A DNA stretch of 64,000 bases from Lysinibacillus sp. ZYM-1 (GTDB lineage: Bacteria; Bacillota; Bacilli; Bacillales_A; Planococcaceae): assembly GCF_001308875.1 (NCBI RefSeq), contig NZ_KQ465118.1:1-64000 (forward strand). Reading direction: 5' to 3'. This document shows positions 33,781-43,381 of this stretch, piece after piece. The position numbers were made by a program, and so were the translations under genes. Positions within the stretch are counted from its first letter, which is position 1, and every line of letters begins with the position of its first letter. The notes under the pieces are model-generated. The model was given only the letters and a program-made list of their open reading frames with translations. It made no database searches and was not told the DNA's origin.

Positions 33781-36192
33781 TTGGTTACAGTTCTCATCGC
33801 GATACTCTTGCCATTTGTTTGTGCTGCACTTATCCCATTGCTTTATAGGCGACTAAGGCGTGTAACACATCTTGGCTGGTTTGTTTTCTCTGTTCCATTC
33901 ATCTTATTTCTTTTACTTGCGCGCTATATTCCTCAAATTGCCGGAGGTAAAACATTTATCCATACATATGAGTGGATTCCCTCTTTTAATATAAATATCA
34001 CAACTTACCTAGATGGGCTCAGTATGATCTTTGGCTTACTGATTACAGGTGTAGGTAGTTTAGTCATTTTATATTCTATTTTTTATTTATCAACGAAAGA
34101 ATCTCTTCATCATTTTTACTGCTACTTATTACTATTCATGGGCGCTATGCTTGGCGTTGTTTTTTCAGATAACCTAATGGTATTATACACATTTTGGGAA
34201 TTAACAAGTGTGTCATCATTCCTATTAATTGCATTTTGGCATCATAGAAAGGCATCACGTGCAGGTGCTAAAAAAGCAATGATGATCACAGTCTTTGGTG
34301 GTCTCTCTATGCTTGCAGGTTTCCTAATGCTCTATGTAGCCTCCAATACGTTTAGTATTCGCGAAATTGTAACTAATGTAGAGATAATCCGTGATCATGC
34401 CCTATTTACTCCAGCACTAATCTTGATTTTACTAGGGGCTTTTACAAAATCTGCACAATTTCCATTCCACATTTGGTTACCAGATGCGATGGAAGCGCCG
34501 ACACCTGTCAGTGCTTACCTACACTCTGCCACAATGGTAAAGGCAGGTATTTATTTAGTTGCCCGTTTCTCTCCAATCTTTGGTGGAGAAGCGACTTGGT
34601 TCTGGCTAGTAAGTGTCATTGGTCTAGTCACACTCTTCTGGGGTTCATTTAATGCAGTTCGCCAAACGGATTTAAAAGCTCTATTGGCCTTTTCAACGGT
34701 GAGTCAGCTAGGCTTAATTATGAGTCTATTTGGCCTCGGGTCTGTTGGTCATTATTATGGCTATGCCGATAGTTCTATCGTGTATACACAAGCCAGTTTT
34801 GCGGCACTGTTTCACCTCGTAAATCACTCCACATTCAAAGGAGCCCTATTCATGATGGTCGGAATTGTCGATCATGAAGTTGGGACTCGTGATATTCGCC
34901 GTTTAGGTGGCTTAATGTCCTTAATGCCTGTCACTTTTACGATCGCAGTAATTGGTGGCTTTTCGATGGCAGGATTGCCACCATTTAATGGTTTCTTAAG
35001 TAAAGAAATGTTTTTTGCAGCAGTCTTGGCTATTCAAGATGTAGAAGCATTTTCCATTGCTGATTTAGGATTATTTTTCCCACTGATAGCATGGGTAGCT
35101 AGTATCTTTACCTTTGTCTACAGTTTGATTTTAATTAGTCGGACATTTTTGGGTAAAATACAGCCTGAGAAGATCGATAAAAAACCACACGAAGCTCCGC
35201 TGGGCATGTTAATATCGCCAGTTATTTTGTGCATGTTAGTGGTCGGTATCTTTTTCTTCCCAAACGTGTTAGGCCACTATATTTTAGAGCCTGCCATGGC
35301 CAGTATTTATCCTACATTCCCAACAACCAGTGAATTAACACCACATATTTATGCGTGGCATGGAGTTAATGCTGAATTGTTAATGACATTAGGTGTGATT
35401 GTAGTTGGGATCATCTTATTCAAAACATTGAAAAGCTGGAAGCCACTGTATCGCATTTTTTCACAAAAATATACGTTTAATACGTACTACAATCGAATGA
35501 TCGAGATAAGTGAAAGTGGCTCAGAGAAGCTTACCCGCAAATATATGACAGGTAATTTAACACATTATTTTGTCTATATATATGTATTTTTCGTTGCACT
35601 TATTGCTGGCTATTTTATTTGGTCAGATGCAATGACCTTCAATTTTGATATGGACTCTACTATTGAGTCATACGAATTAATTCTTGTATTTGTCATGGTA
35701 TTCGCTGCAGTGTGGATGATTTTCGCAAAGGGCCGTGTGACAGCGATGTTATTAAATGGCGTATTAGGCTATTCAATTGCCTTCTTCTTTGTCATTTTCC
35801 GCGCGCCAGATTTAGCGTTAACACAATTAGTTGTAGAATCAGTAACAACTGCACTATTCCTTTTATGTTTTAAATATTTACCAGATTTAATGCCTGAGGC
35901 ACCTCGCAAAAAAGTGCAATGGTCTAAAGCCATGATCTCTATCTTTGTTGGGGCAACCGTTACAATCGTTGGCCTGGCCGTAGTACACTACGACCGCTTT
36001 GAGCCGGTGTCCACTTATTTTAATGATGCCTATGAGTTGGCGGGTGGTTCCAACATTGTTAATACAATTTTAGGAGATTTCCGTGCTTTTGATACGATGC
36101 TTGAGGTAGTTGTGCTTCTGATTGCTGGCTTAGGGGTTTATACATTGACAAAGCTTAAGCCTCAAAAGGAGGAAGAAGATCATGAAAATTAA
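33781..36192 (+). CDS. mrpA: Na+/H+ antiporter subunit A
   Basis: An 803-residue, roughly 20-helix subunit of the hetero-oligomeric Mrp antiporter, related to complex I NuoL. The proton-path segment FTKSAQFPFHIWLPDAMEAPTPVSAYLHSATMVKAGIY, with its conserved Lys residues, is intact, and the C-terminal MrpB-like domain fused to MrpA is present (FVIFRAPDLALTQLVVESVTTALFLLCF). The TTG at 33781 is chosen because AGGAGG lies 7 nt upstream. It overlaps mrpB by 11 bp. The complex exports Na+ in exchange for H+ and is important for salt and alkali tolerance. Confidence 0.96.
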   Translation: MVTVLIAILLPFVCAALIPLLYRRLRRVTHLGWFVFSVPFILFLLLARYIPQIAGGKTFIHTYEWIPSFNINITTYLDGLSMIFGLLITGVGSLVILYSIFYLSTKESLHHFYCYLLLFMGAMLGVVFSDNLMVLYTFWELTSVSSFLLIAFWHHRKASRAGAKKAMMITVFGGLSMLAGFLMLYVASNTFSIREIVTNVEIIRDHALFTPALILILLGAFTKSAQFPFHIWLPDAMEAPTPVSAYLHSATMVKAGIYLVARFSPIFGGEATWFWLVSVIGLVTLFWGSFNAVRQTDLKALLAFSTVSQLGLIMSLFGLGSVGHYYGYADSSIVYTQASFAALFHLVNHSTFKGALFMMVGIVDHEVGTRDIRRLGGLMSLMPVTFTIAVIGGFSMAGLPPFNGFLSKEMFFAAVLAIQDVEAFSIADLGLFFPLIAWVASIFTFVYSLILISRTFLGKIQPEKIDKKPHEAPLGMLISPVILCMLVVGIFFFPNVLGHYILEPAMASIYPTFPTTSELTPHIYAWHGVNAELLMTLGVIVVGIILFKTLKSWKPLYRIFSQKYTFNTYYNRMIEISESGSEKLTRKYMTGNLTHYFVYIYVFFVALIAGYFIWSDAMTFNFDMDSTIESYELILVFVMVFAAVWMIFAKGRVTAMLLNGVLGYSIAFFFVIFRAPDLALTQLVVESVTTALFLLCFKYLPDLMPEAPRKKVQWSKAMISIFVGATVTIVGLAVVHYDRFEPVSTYFNDAYELAGGSNIVNTILGDFRAFDTMLEVVVLLIAGLGVYTLTKLKPQKEEEDHEN

Positions 36193-36604
36193 TGATGTGA
36201 TATTAAGGACAGTCACTAAGGCAGTCGTATTCATTATTTTAACACTTGGGGTGTATTTGTTCTTTGCTGGACATCACGCTCCAGGTGGTGGCTTTATTGG
36301 TGGCCTCGTGTTAGCTTCTGGCATTGTTTTATTGTATCTTGCCTACGATATAGAGACTGTGCATAAAGGGATGCCATTTGACTTTAAAAAGGTTGCAGCT
36401 CTTGGTGTATTGCTGGCAACAGGAACGGCAATTGGTTCTTTGTTTTTCGATGTCCCTTTTTTAACGCAGGCTTATACGTATATAAATGTTCCGATTTTCG
36501 GGAAAATGGGTTTTTCAACCGTAACCATTTTTGAAGCAGGTGTAGCTTTAACGGTTGTGGGTGTTGTCGTGACAATCATTTTAAGTATAAGTGAGGATGA
36601 GTAG
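36182..36604 (+). CDS. mrpB: Na+/H+ antiporter subunit B
   Basis: A 140-residue membrane subunit with four helices. The family segment GHHAPGGGFIGGLVLASGIVLLYLAYD is present. It is needed for the Mrp complex. An AAGGAGG ribosome site lies inside the end of mrpA, so translation is coupled. Confidence 0.95.
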   Translation: MKINDVILRTVTKAVVFIILTLGVYLFFAGHHAPGGGFIGGLVLASGIVLLYLAYDIETVHKGMPFDFKKVAALGVLLATGTAIGSLFFDVPFLTQAYTYINVPIFGKMGFSTVTIFEAGVALTVVGVVVTIILSISEDE

Positions 36605-36607
36605 CCA

Positions 36608-36946
36608 ATGGAATCTTTAATACTTGTTTTAGTAGGTATATTAGTAGCTGTTGCGACGTACTTAATCCTCTCAAAACAGTTATTGCGTGTTATTTTAGGG
36701 ACTGCTGTTTTATCACATGCTGCCCACTTGCTGATTTTGACAATGGGAGGTCTTAAAAAAGGGGATGTGCCATTATTAGGTGAATCAGAGGGTCCTTATA
36801 CAGACGCATTACCGCAAGCCTTAATTTTAACAGCGATTGTTATTAGTTTTGCTGTAACTGCTTTTGTTCTCGTTTTAGGCTATCGAGCGTACAAAACAAA
36901 TGGTTCAGGGAATTTTGATGAATTGAGGGGTACGCCGGATGAGTAA
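36608..36946 (+). CDS. mrpC: Na+/H+ antiporter subunit C
   Basis: A 112-residue, three-helix subunit homologous to complex I NuoK. LSHAAHLLILTMGGLKKGDVPLL and DALPQALILTAIVISFAVTAFVL are the typical NuoK/MrpC segments. It starts 3 bp after mrpB and overlaps mrpD. Confidence 0.95.
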   Translation: MESLILVLVGILVAVATYLILSKQLLRVILGTAVLSHAAHLLILTMGGLKKGDVPLLGESEGPYTDALPQALILTAIVISFAVTAFVLVLGYRAYKTNGSGNFDELRGTPDE

Positions 36947-38444
36947 TATTATTGTTTTACCATTAATTGTACCGGTAATTACAGCTATTTTACTGGTGTT
37001 TTTAAAAGAGCATGTCTTTTTACAGCGGATTATTAGTTTGCTGACATTAAGCTTTATCGTTATTATTAGCATCATTTTATTGTTAGAGATTCAAGAACAA
37101 GGAATAATGCGCATTGACTTTAGTGGCTGGGCACCGCCTTTTGGTATCTCATTTGTGGCAGATTCCTTCGCAACACTACTAGTGTTAGTTGCAAATCTTG
37201 TAGCAGTTATCTGTATGCTATATGCAATTTTTACAATGGAGTTAAGGTATGAAAAAATGTATTTTTATCCGTTTACTTTACTCATGGTAGCGGGCGTTAA
37301 CGGTTCATTTTTGACGGGAGATATCTTTAACTTATTTGTATGCTTTGAAGTTATGCTGCTAGCGTCATATGCACTTATTAGCCTAGGTGGCGAAAGGATT
37401 CAATTGCGTGAAGCATTAAAATATGTGCTCATCAATATTGTTGCTTCTTGGATTTTCTTAGTGGCACTTGCCTTTCTTTATGGAACAGTCGGTACATTAA
37501 ATATGGCCCATATTTCTGTGCGTGTGACGGAAGCAGGTGCTAATCCCCTTATTACAACAGTGGCACTCATTTTCTTAATTGTCTTTAGCTTGAAGGCTGG
37601 ACTATTATTATTCTTCTGGTTACCAGGCTCTTATAGTGTACCTCCCACTGCTATAGCAGCTTTGTTTGCAGCTTTATTAACAAAGGTCGGAATTTATGCA
37701 CTTGTTAGGACTTTTACATTGCTTTTCCCAAGTAATCCAGAAGTTACACACATGGCACTTGGCATAATGGCGGGGGTCACAATTGTAGCTGGTTGTGTCG
37801 GTGCTCTTTCAGGGCGTGATGTTAGAACAATTGCCTCATATAATGTATTGATTGGTGTTGGCTTTATAGTAGCTGGTCTATCGATTGGTACAGAGTCGGC
37901 CTTACAGGGTGTTATCTATTATTTATTGCATGATATGGTAGCAAAGGCTATGTTATTTTTAGCAGTTGGCATGATGATTTATGTGACTGGGGAAACAGTC
38001 ATAGATAAAATGAGTGGGCTTATTCGGAATTATCCTTTTTTTGGATGGCTATTTTTTGTGGCAATGTGTTCACTAGCTGGTATACCGCCACTGAGTGGAT
38101 TTTTAGGAAAGGTTTTAATTGGACAAGGTGCTATAGAAGGCGGCAATTTTGTTCTATTAGGTCTAGGGTTTTTATCTAGTTTAATTGTTTTGTATTCACT
38201 ACTGCGGATATTTCTTTCCTCCTTTTTTGGTGAAACAATTATTAGCTTAGAAGATGAAAAACCTTTACCCAAACGTGTTATACTGCCGTTAACTTTACTA
38301 GCTGCTTGTACAATTAGTTTAGGTATAGGGGCTGAGAAATTAGCTCCCTTTGTAACCGATGCGGCAGAAACATTATATACACCATCTATCTATATTGATG
38401 CTGTACTAGATGGTGAACAATGGCATGGTGAGGTGCATAAATAA
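36939..38444 (+). CDS. mrpD: Na+/H+ antiporter subunit D
   Basis: A 501-residue, 14-helix subunit related to NuoM/NuoN. Conserved pieces are FVCFEVMLLASYALI with a key Glu, SLKAGLLLFFWLPGSYSVPPTAIAALFAALLTKVGIYAL with functional Lys residues, and LHDMVAKAMLFLAVG. The ATG overlaps the end of mrpC, with GAGGGG 8 nt upstream. Confidence 0.95.
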   Translation: MSNIIVLPLIVPVITAILLVFLKEHVFLQRIISLLTLSFIVIISIILLLEIQEQGIMRIDFSGWAPPFGISFVADSFATLLVLVANLVAVICMLYAIFTMELRYEKMYFYPFTLLMVAGVNGSFLTGDIFNLFVCFEVMLLASYALISLGGERIQLREALKYVLINIVASWIFLVALAFLYGTVGTLNMAHISVRVTEAGANPLITTVALIFLIVFSLKAGLLLFFWLPGSYSVPPTAIAALFAALLTKVGIYALVRTFTLLFPSNPEVTHMALGIMAGVTIVAGCVGALSGRDVRTIASYNVLIGVGFIVAGLSIGTESALQGVIYYLLHDMVAKAMLFLAVGMMIYVTGETVIDKMSGLIRNYPFFGWLFFVAMCSLAGIPPLSGFLGKVLIGQGAIEGGNFVLLGLGFLSSLIVLYSLLRIFLSSFFGETIISLEDEKPLPKRVILPLTLLAACTISLGIGAEKLAPFVTDAAETLYTPSIYIDAVLDGEQWHGEVHK

Positions 38445-38926
38445 TGGCGATGCAGTTTATTTTAAATTTATTTATCGCAACACTTTGGTTACTCTTAAAA
38501 GATGAAGTGACACCACAATTTTCAACATTTTTAATGGGGTTTATCGTAGGAATGGGTATTTTATATGCCATGCATCGCTTTTATGGCACCCAATTTTACT
38601 TGCGACGAGTCTTTTCAATTATAAAGTTATTATGGCTTTTTAACTGGGAGCTATTTTTATCAAGCTATAGCGTATTAAGACAAATTACTACACCAAAGCT
38701 TAACATTACGCCAGGTATATTCACTTATAAAACCGTGCTCAAAGGTGATTGGGAGATTACAGCACTTGCATTACTGCTAACACTAACACCTGGCTCTGTC
38801 GTCATGGAAGTATCTGAAGAGGGCGATGTTTTTTATATTCATGCCATGGACATTGAGCAGTCTAAGGAAGCTGTCATTCGCTCGATTGGAAAATTTGAGC
38901 AAGCAATAATGGAGGTAACGCGTTAA
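38444..38926 (+). CDS. mrpE: Na+/H+ antiporter subunit E
   Basis: A 160-residue subunit with two N-terminal membrane helices and a soluble C-terminal domain. LTLTPGSVVMEVSEEGDVFYIHAMDI is the family core. It overlaps mrpD by one base (TAATG). Confidence 0.94.
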   Translation: MAMQFILNLFIATLWLLLKDEVTPQFSTFLMGFIVGMGILYAMHRFYGTQFYLRRVFSIIKLLWLFNWELFLSSYSVLRQITTPKLNITPGIFTYKTVLKGDWEITALALLLTLTPGSVVMEVSEEGDVFYIHAMDIEQSKEAVIRSIGKFEQAIMEVTR

Positions 38927-39210
38927 TGATTGAGAATATTTTACTTCTGGCTCTCGCCTTCTTTAGTATTTCCATCACGCTGTCACTGTATCGGGTTATC
39001 CGTGGTCCATCTATGCCGGATCGAGCCATTGCTCTCGATACAATTGGTGTAAATCTTTTATCTGCCATTGCGATAGTTTCGATTATATTAAAAACGAAGG
39101 CTTACTTAGAGGCCATTCTTATATTAGGAATTTTAGCGTTTATTGGTACCATTGCTTTTACAAAATATATTGAAAGAGGTGTGATTGTTGAACGTAAATC
39201 AAATGATTGA
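38926..39210 (+). CDS. mrpF: Na+/H+ antiporter subunit F
   Basis: A 94-residue, three-helix subunit with the conserved YRVIRGPSMPDRAIALDTIGVNLLSAIAI segment. It is coupled to mrpE (TAATG) and overlaps mrpG. MrpF homologues have also been linked to bile-salt/cholate efflux. Confidence 0.94.
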   Translation: MIENILLLALAFFSISITLSLYRVIRGPSMPDRAIALDTIGVNLLSAIAIVSIILKTKAYLEAILILGILAFIGTIAFTKYIERGVIVERKSND

Positions 39211-39547
39211 ATGGGCGGCAGTCATCCTTATTCTAATAGGTTCTATTGTGAGTGTTATAAGTGCATTCGGCATGATTCGTTTACCAGATGTCTATACACG
39301 ATCACATGCGGCCACCAAAAGCTCCACGTTATCGGTATTAACTTGTTTATTAGGCGCATTTATTTACTTTTGGGTGCATGATGGTTTCGTCAGTGTACGT
39401 TTGATTTTAGGTATTCTATTCGTCTTTGTTACAGCTCCAGTTGCCGGACATTTAATCTGTCGTGCGGCTTATCGTTCTCGTGTTCCATTAGCAGAAGGCT
39501 CTGGGGAGGACGAACTGAAAGCAAAGTTATTTAAAGAAGAAAAATAA
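39188..39547 (+). CDS. mrpG: Na+/H+ antiporter subunit G
   Basis: A 119-residue, three-helix subunit with GMIRLPDVYTRSHAATKSSTLSVLTCLLG, the family signature. The TTG at 39188 is chosen, 8 nt from GAGG, in a TTGTTG pair; the first TTG at 39185 is the alternative. It is the last gene of a complete seven-gene mrp operon. Confidence 0.92.
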   Translation: MNVNQMIEWAAVILILIGSIVSVISAFGMIRLPDVYTRSHAATKSSTLSVLTCLLGAFIYFWVHDGFVSVRLILGILFVFVTAPVAGHLICRAAYRSRVPLAEGSGEDELKAKLFKEEK

Positions 39548-39552
39548 GCATG

Positions 39553-39578
39553 GGACCTCCAAATGGGGGTCTTTTTTA
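39553..39578 (+). terminator. Terminator of the mrp operon
   Basis: GACCTCC pairs with GGGGGTC (one G-U pair) over a 4-nt loop, followed by T6. Confidence 0.85.
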
Positions 39579-39664
39579 TTTCCACAGAAATTTTGCTAAG
39601 GATTTTGGGATAAATATTGAGCTTTCGGAAAATAGTAAGGGAAAGCGTACTCGAAAATAATAAA

Positions 39665-39693
39665 TTGACTTATCAGAAAATTGTGTATATAAT
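39665..39693 (+). promoter_or_regulatory. Sigma-A promoter of the amino acid importer
   Basis: TTGACT (39665-39670) and TATAAT (39688-39693) are separated by exactly 17 bp. The predicted leader to the start at 39861 is about 160 nt, AT-rich, with no recognisable riboswitch or T-box. The remaining gap after the mrp terminator holds nothing else I can identify. Confidence 0.8.
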
Positions 39694-39860
39694 ATTTCGC
39701 TAAAAATTTTCTAGTTTATCTTGATTATTATTTCAAAAGAGTATATCTTAATTAGCAGATAGATTTTTTATTCTTAAATATGAATAAATATCCAATCAAC
39801 TATTTTCGAGAAATGTATTCTCATACACAATAAATTATAAATAAAAGGAGATACTTAACA

Positions 39861-40658
39861 ATGAAGAATAAGTTATTCATGATAATCCTTGTACTAGTTA
39901 TTGGTGTACTTGCAGCATGTGGTGCTAAGGACAATAATACAAGCAATTCTGGTTCTAATGCTGATGTTAGTACAGACAAGCAAGTATTAAAAGTGGGGAC
40001 TTCAGCTGACTATGCGCCATTTGAATATGTTGATGCAGCAAAAGGTGAAGAAATTATTGGATTTGATATTGATTTAATCAAATTGGTTGGAGAAAAAATT
40101 GGCGTTGATATGCAAGTGCAAGATATGGACTTCAACAGTCTTGTGCCAGCGTTACAAGCAGGGAAAATTGATGTAGTAATTTCCGGTATGACACCAAATC
40201 CTGATCGTGAAAAGGTAGTAGATTTTTCTGATAAATACAATGAAACAGAGCAAGTGATCATTGTTAAAAAGGATAGCGGTATTAAAAAAGAAGCTGATTT
40301 AGCTGGTAAAAAAGTCGGTGTACAAACTGCCTCTATTCAAGAAAATTTAGGTAATGAAATTGCCAAAAAGGTTGATGTTTCAGTAGAAGGACGTACACGA
40401 ATTCCTGAAATTATTCAAGATATGATGTCTAAACGTTTAGACGCTGGTATTTTAGAGGGTGGCGTTGCGAAGGGTTATTTAAAAACAAATGATCAATTAG
40501 TAGCCTTCCCTGTAGAAGAGCAGCCAGAGGATTTCAAAGCAATTGCTGTTCCAAAGGGAAGCGATCTTAAAGATAAAATTAACAAGGCATTAAAAGAACT
40601 AGCTGAAGAAGGCAAAATCCAAGAGCTAGAAGAAAAATGGTTAGAAAAAGTTGAATAA
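39861..40658 (+). CDS. Polar amino acid ABC transporter binding lipoprotein
   Basis: A 265-residue SBP_bac_3 protein. The lipobox GVLAAC places the lipid-anchored Cys near residue 20. VGTSADYAPFEY, GFDIDLIKLVGEKIG and ISGMTPNPDREKVVDFSDKY are the typical motifs of basic or polar amino acid binding proteins (ArtP/TcyA-like). The exact amino acid cannot be read from the sequence. AAAGGAG precedes the ATG. It is the first gene of a binding protein-permease-ATPase operon. Confidence 0.93.
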   Translation: MKNKLFMIILVLVIGVLAACGAKDNNTSNSGSNADVSTDKQVLKVGTSADYAPFEYVDAAKGEEIIGFDIDLIKLVGEKIGVDMQVQDMDFNSLVPALQAGKIDVVISGMTPNPDREKVVDFSDKYNETEQVIIVKKDSGIKKEADLAGKKVGVQTASIQENLGNEIAKKVDVSVEGRTRIPEIIQDMMSKRLDAGILEGGVAKGYLKTNDQLVAFPVEEQPEDFKAIAVPKGSDLKDKINKALKELAEEGKIQELEEKWLEKVE

Positions 40659-40660
40659 TT

Positions 40661-40704
40661 AAAGCATGCGATAGCTCTTATTTGGGCTATCGCTTGTGCT
40701 TTTC
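40661..40704 (+). terminator. Attenuating terminator between binding protein and permease genes
   Basis: GCGATAGC pairs with GCTATCGC, with outer AAGCA/TGCTT extending the stem, then TTTC. It likely lowers permease/ATPase expression relative to the binding protein. Confidence 0.7.
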
Positions 40705-40737
40705 ATTTCTATCAATTATGCCTCGGCATTACTGTGT

Positions 40738-40800
40738 CCAGAGTTTTTCGAGCTTGCTTGAAAAACGCCTCACCAAAATCTGTGACATACGCTGGAGGCT
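40738..40800 (-). repeat. Dispersed repeat, copy B
   Basis: On the - strand this segment carries the same 21-nt core as the repeat at about 26059-26079, with related flanks. It sits between the binding-protein and permease genes and contains no supported gene. Confidence 0.55.
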
Positions 40801-40874
40801 TCTGTACTCGCTTTACGCTTTTCAGTACAAAAAACAATTGCTGAATCAAGATGAAAAAGAAAGGAGGGAGCGCT

Positions 40875-41534
40875 GTGAATTTAGATTTTACGGCTATCGT
40901 TCCCTCTATTCCTTATATTTTAAAAGGGATAGGTGTTACACTTCAAATTGCAATTGGTGCGTCCATCATTGGTTTTATCGTCGGTATATTACTAGCCTTA
41001 TGTAAAATTGGAAAGATGAAGGTTTTACGCTGGTTTGCTGATTTTTATACGTCAATTTTCCGTGGAACACCACTAGTATTACAATTATTGATTATTTACT
41101 ATGCAGTACCACAATTGTTGGATATTCAAATCGAACCTATTCCAACAGCGATTATTGCATTTGGCTTAAACTCAGGCGCTTATATTTCGGAAATTATTCG
41201 TGCAGGTATTAATGCAGTAGATAAAGGGCAAATGGAAGCAGCACAAGCTCTTGGCATTCCTTATGCAAAAATGATGAAGGATATTATTATTCCACAAGCA
41301 GTAAAAAATATTTTGCCCTCTCTAGTTAATGAATTTATTACACTAAATAAAGAAACAGCAGTTGTTACAGTAATTAGTGCTCTTGATATAATGCGTCGTG
41401 CTTATATCGTAGGTGGTTCGACATATCGATATCTCGAACCTTTACTCTTTGCCGGTGTTATCTATTACCTCATGACACTTGTTTTAACGTTCCTTGGTAA
41501 ACGGATCGAGAAAGGAATGAGAAAAAGTGATTAA
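40875..41534 (+). CDS. Amino acid ABC transporter permease (His/Glu/Gln/Arg type)
   Basis: A 219-residue permease of the HisM/GlnP group with five helices. [20 protein letters not shown] and the EAA motif [36 protein letters not shown] are clear. The GTG at 40875 has AAGGAGG about 7 nt upstream; an ATG 24 bp earlier precedes that site. It overlaps the ATPase gene by 8 bp. Confidence 0.93.
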   Translation: MNLDFTAIVPSIPYILKGIGVTLQIAIGASIIGFIVGILLALCKIGKMKVLRWFADFYTSIFRGTPLVLQLLIIYYAVPQLLDIQIEPIPTAIIAFGLNSGAYISEIIRAGINAVDKGQMEAAQALGIPYAKMMKDIIIPQAVKNILPSLVNEFITLNKETAVVTVISALDIMRRAYIVGGSTYRYLEPLLFAGVIYYLMTLVLTFLGKRIEKGMRKSD

Positions 41535-42249
41535 AATTGAAGATTTACACAAATCATACGGACAGAATGAAGTACTAAAAGGTATTTCAACCGAAGTTAA
41601 AGAAAAAGAAGTAATTGCTATTATCGGACCATCAGGGTCTGGTAAATCAACATTCCTTCGTTGCCTAAACTTATTAGAAAACCCTACGAGTGGAAAGGTA
41701 ACAATCGCAGGGGATGTCCTGACAGATAAAGGGACAAATATTATGAAAATACGGGAAGAAGTAGGGATGGTATTTCAGCATTTTCACCTATTTCCGCATA
41801 AAACAGTGCTAGAAAATCTAACGTACGCCCCAATTAATGTAAAAGGAATGGATAAGGCAGTCGCAATCAAAAATGCAGAAGAGTTACTTAAGAAAGTAGG
41901 TCTATTTGAGAAGCGTCAAGAATACCCAAACCGTTTATCTGGTGGGCAAAAACAACGTGTTGCCATTGCTCGAGCACTTGCGATGGATCCGAAGGTCATA
42001 TTATTCGATGAACCAACGTCAGCGCTTGACCCTGAAATGGTTAAAGAAGTATTGGCTGTAATGAAAAACTTAGCGGACAGTGGCATGACAATGTTAATTG
42101 TTACACATGAGATGGGCTTTGCTCGGGAAGTTGCTGATCGTATACTCTTCTTAGATGGTGGCAAGCTCATTGAGGATGCCCCACCAGAGCGGTTTTTCAC
42201 AGCACCTTCAACACAGCGTGCAAAGGATTTCTTAGAGAAGGTTTTATAA
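41527..42249 (+). CDS. Amino acid ABC transporter ATP-binding protein
   Basis: A 240-residue ATPase of the GlnQ/ArtM type. Walker A is [10 protein letters not shown], the Q-loop is in [14 protein letters not shown], the signature is [15 protein letters not shown], Walker B is [15 protein letters not shown], and the switch is [12 protein letters not shown]. It starts with GTG inside the end of the permease gene and completes the importer. Confidence 0.94.
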   Translation: MIKIEDLHKSYGQNEVLKGISTEVKEKEVIAIIGPSGSGKSTFLRCLNLLENPTSGKVTIAGDVLTDKGTNIMKIREEVGMVFQHFHLFPHKTVLENLTYAPINVKGMDKAVAIKNAEELLKKVGLFEKRQEYPNRLSGGQKQRVAIARALAMDPKVILFDEPTSALDPEMVKEVLAVMKNLADSGMTMLIVTHEMGFAREVADRILFLDGGKLIEDAPPERFFTAPSTQRAKDFLEKVL

Positions 42250-42259
42250 ATAAACAATG

Positions 42260-42304
42260 AAACGCATTAAGCTCTCTTTGAGAAGGAAACTTAATGCGTT
42301 TTTT
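42260..42304 (+). terminator. Terminator of the amino acid importer operon
   Basis: AAACGCATTAAG pairs with CTTAATGCGTTT over an 18-nt loop and is followed by T residues. Confidence 0.85.
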
Positions 42305-42319
42305 GTCATTACTTCTCTA

Positions 42320-43381
42320 TTATGGTGTAATTGATTGAGAAAAAGAAGATGCATCAAATTGATTTTGTAATGTTTCGCATGTAAATAACTCCTCGATATG
42401 ATAGGTTCCTGATGGATGTTCGTTTTCTAAGAGTTCTCTAGCAATAGCCGCTGCAATCTTTGCTGTAACAAGAGATTCATCGCGACCTTTAAAGTCCAGT
42501 GTCACAGTTGCGTCTTTGTGTGGCATCTTACCAATGGCTTCAATTTGTATGGAGCATACATCAGAACCCATTTTTATTTTTTGAATGAGTGAGGCAAGTA
42601 TGGATTGTATTCTATTAAATTTCAATAGATAGGCAATACGACTTTTTTGTAAGAAGGATACGAACCAATTGAGAGACTCTACATCAAAACCTAATCTCGT
42701 GATAATGGGAATACTAGGAAAATGTTTGGCTAATGTGTGCTGATCTGAAAAGTTAAACTGGTATACACTACGTTTTCCAATATCCTTAAATTGTACAGAT
42801 CTCTTATTGGTGAAATTAGTAATGACCTGATTTTCGTAATTGTGATATGGAATATTTAATTGTTGCAAAATCCAAAGAATTGCTGCAGTGCCATGTGTAT
42901 CTCCTGCCCCAAGCAAGATAGAAATATGGAGCCTTTCTATAGAGGTTAATTGCTTGGCAGCATGCATAGCCATTAAATTAGTTAATCCTGGTGCCATACC
43001 AACACTAAATATAGCAGTCGAATTGTGCTCTATAGCAGTAAAATGAAGGTTCTCTAATTGTTTTAGGAAGGAATGGCTTGCTGTAATATCAATGTACATA
43101 ATCCCTTCTTTCAAACAGAGCTGCGCAAATGCAGTATTGGGTTGTTCTAAACACATAATGACCAGTCCTACATTGGCTAATTGCTGTGAATGAACAGTTT
43201 TAGAAACATCCATTTGTAAAGGTGTTGCAAGATCTTTGTGTTGTGCGCAAAACTGTTTTGCTTTCTCTAAATTTCTACCAGCGATACATACTCTATTTGG
43301 GTAGCTAGAGAGTAGTATTTTTGCAATTTTACGACCAACTTCACCATAACCACCAACGATTAATATATTGTCTCTTGTCAT
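42320..43381 (-). CDS. Saccharopine dehydrogenase-like NAD(P)-binding protein
   Basis: A 353-residue protein. The N-terminal Rossmann motif NILIVGGYGEVGRKIAKILL and the pieces VCIAGRNLEKAKQF, VIMCLEQPNTAFAQLCLKEGIMYIDITA and SVGMAPGLTNLMA match the saccharopine dehydrogenase NADP-binding family. That family includes several oxidoreductases of unknown substrate. It overlaps the methyltransferase gene by 4 bp, so the two work in one pathway. Nothing here supports a true lysine-pathway role. Confidence 0.82.
   Translation of the reverse strand: MTRDNILIVGGYGEVGRKIAKILLSSYPNRVCIAGRNLEKAKQFCAQHKDLATPLQMDVSKTVHSQQLANVGLVIMCLEQPNTAFAQLCLKEGIMYIDITASHSFLKQLENLHFTAIEHNSTAIFSVGMAPGLTNLMAMHAAKQLTSIERLHISILLGAGDTHGTAAILWILQQLNIPYHNYENQVITNFTNKRSVQFKDIGKRSVYQFNFSDQHTLAKHFPSIPIITRLGFDVESLNWFVSFLQKSRIAYLLKFNRIQSILASLIQKIKMGSDVCSIQIEAIGKMPHKDATVTLDFKGRDESLVTAKIAAAIARELLENEHPSGTYHIEELFTCETLQNQFDASSFSQSITP

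Noticed and set aside
39694..39860. Possible riboswitch or T-box in the 160-nt leader of the amino acid importer
   Set aside because: The leader is AT-rich and no specifier loop, antiterminator or known aptamer core could be found by eye.
40682..41005. 107-codon ORF overlapping the permease start
   Set aside because: It covers a hairpin and a repeat, then runs out of frame through the real permease gene, with no ribosome site or recognisable protein pattern.
42320..43381. Saccharopine dehydrogenase-like gene considered as an opine-metallophore synthase
   Set aside because: No nicotianamine-synthase-like partner or metallophore exporter is nearby, and the fold match is to the general saccharopine dehydrogenase NADP-binding family.
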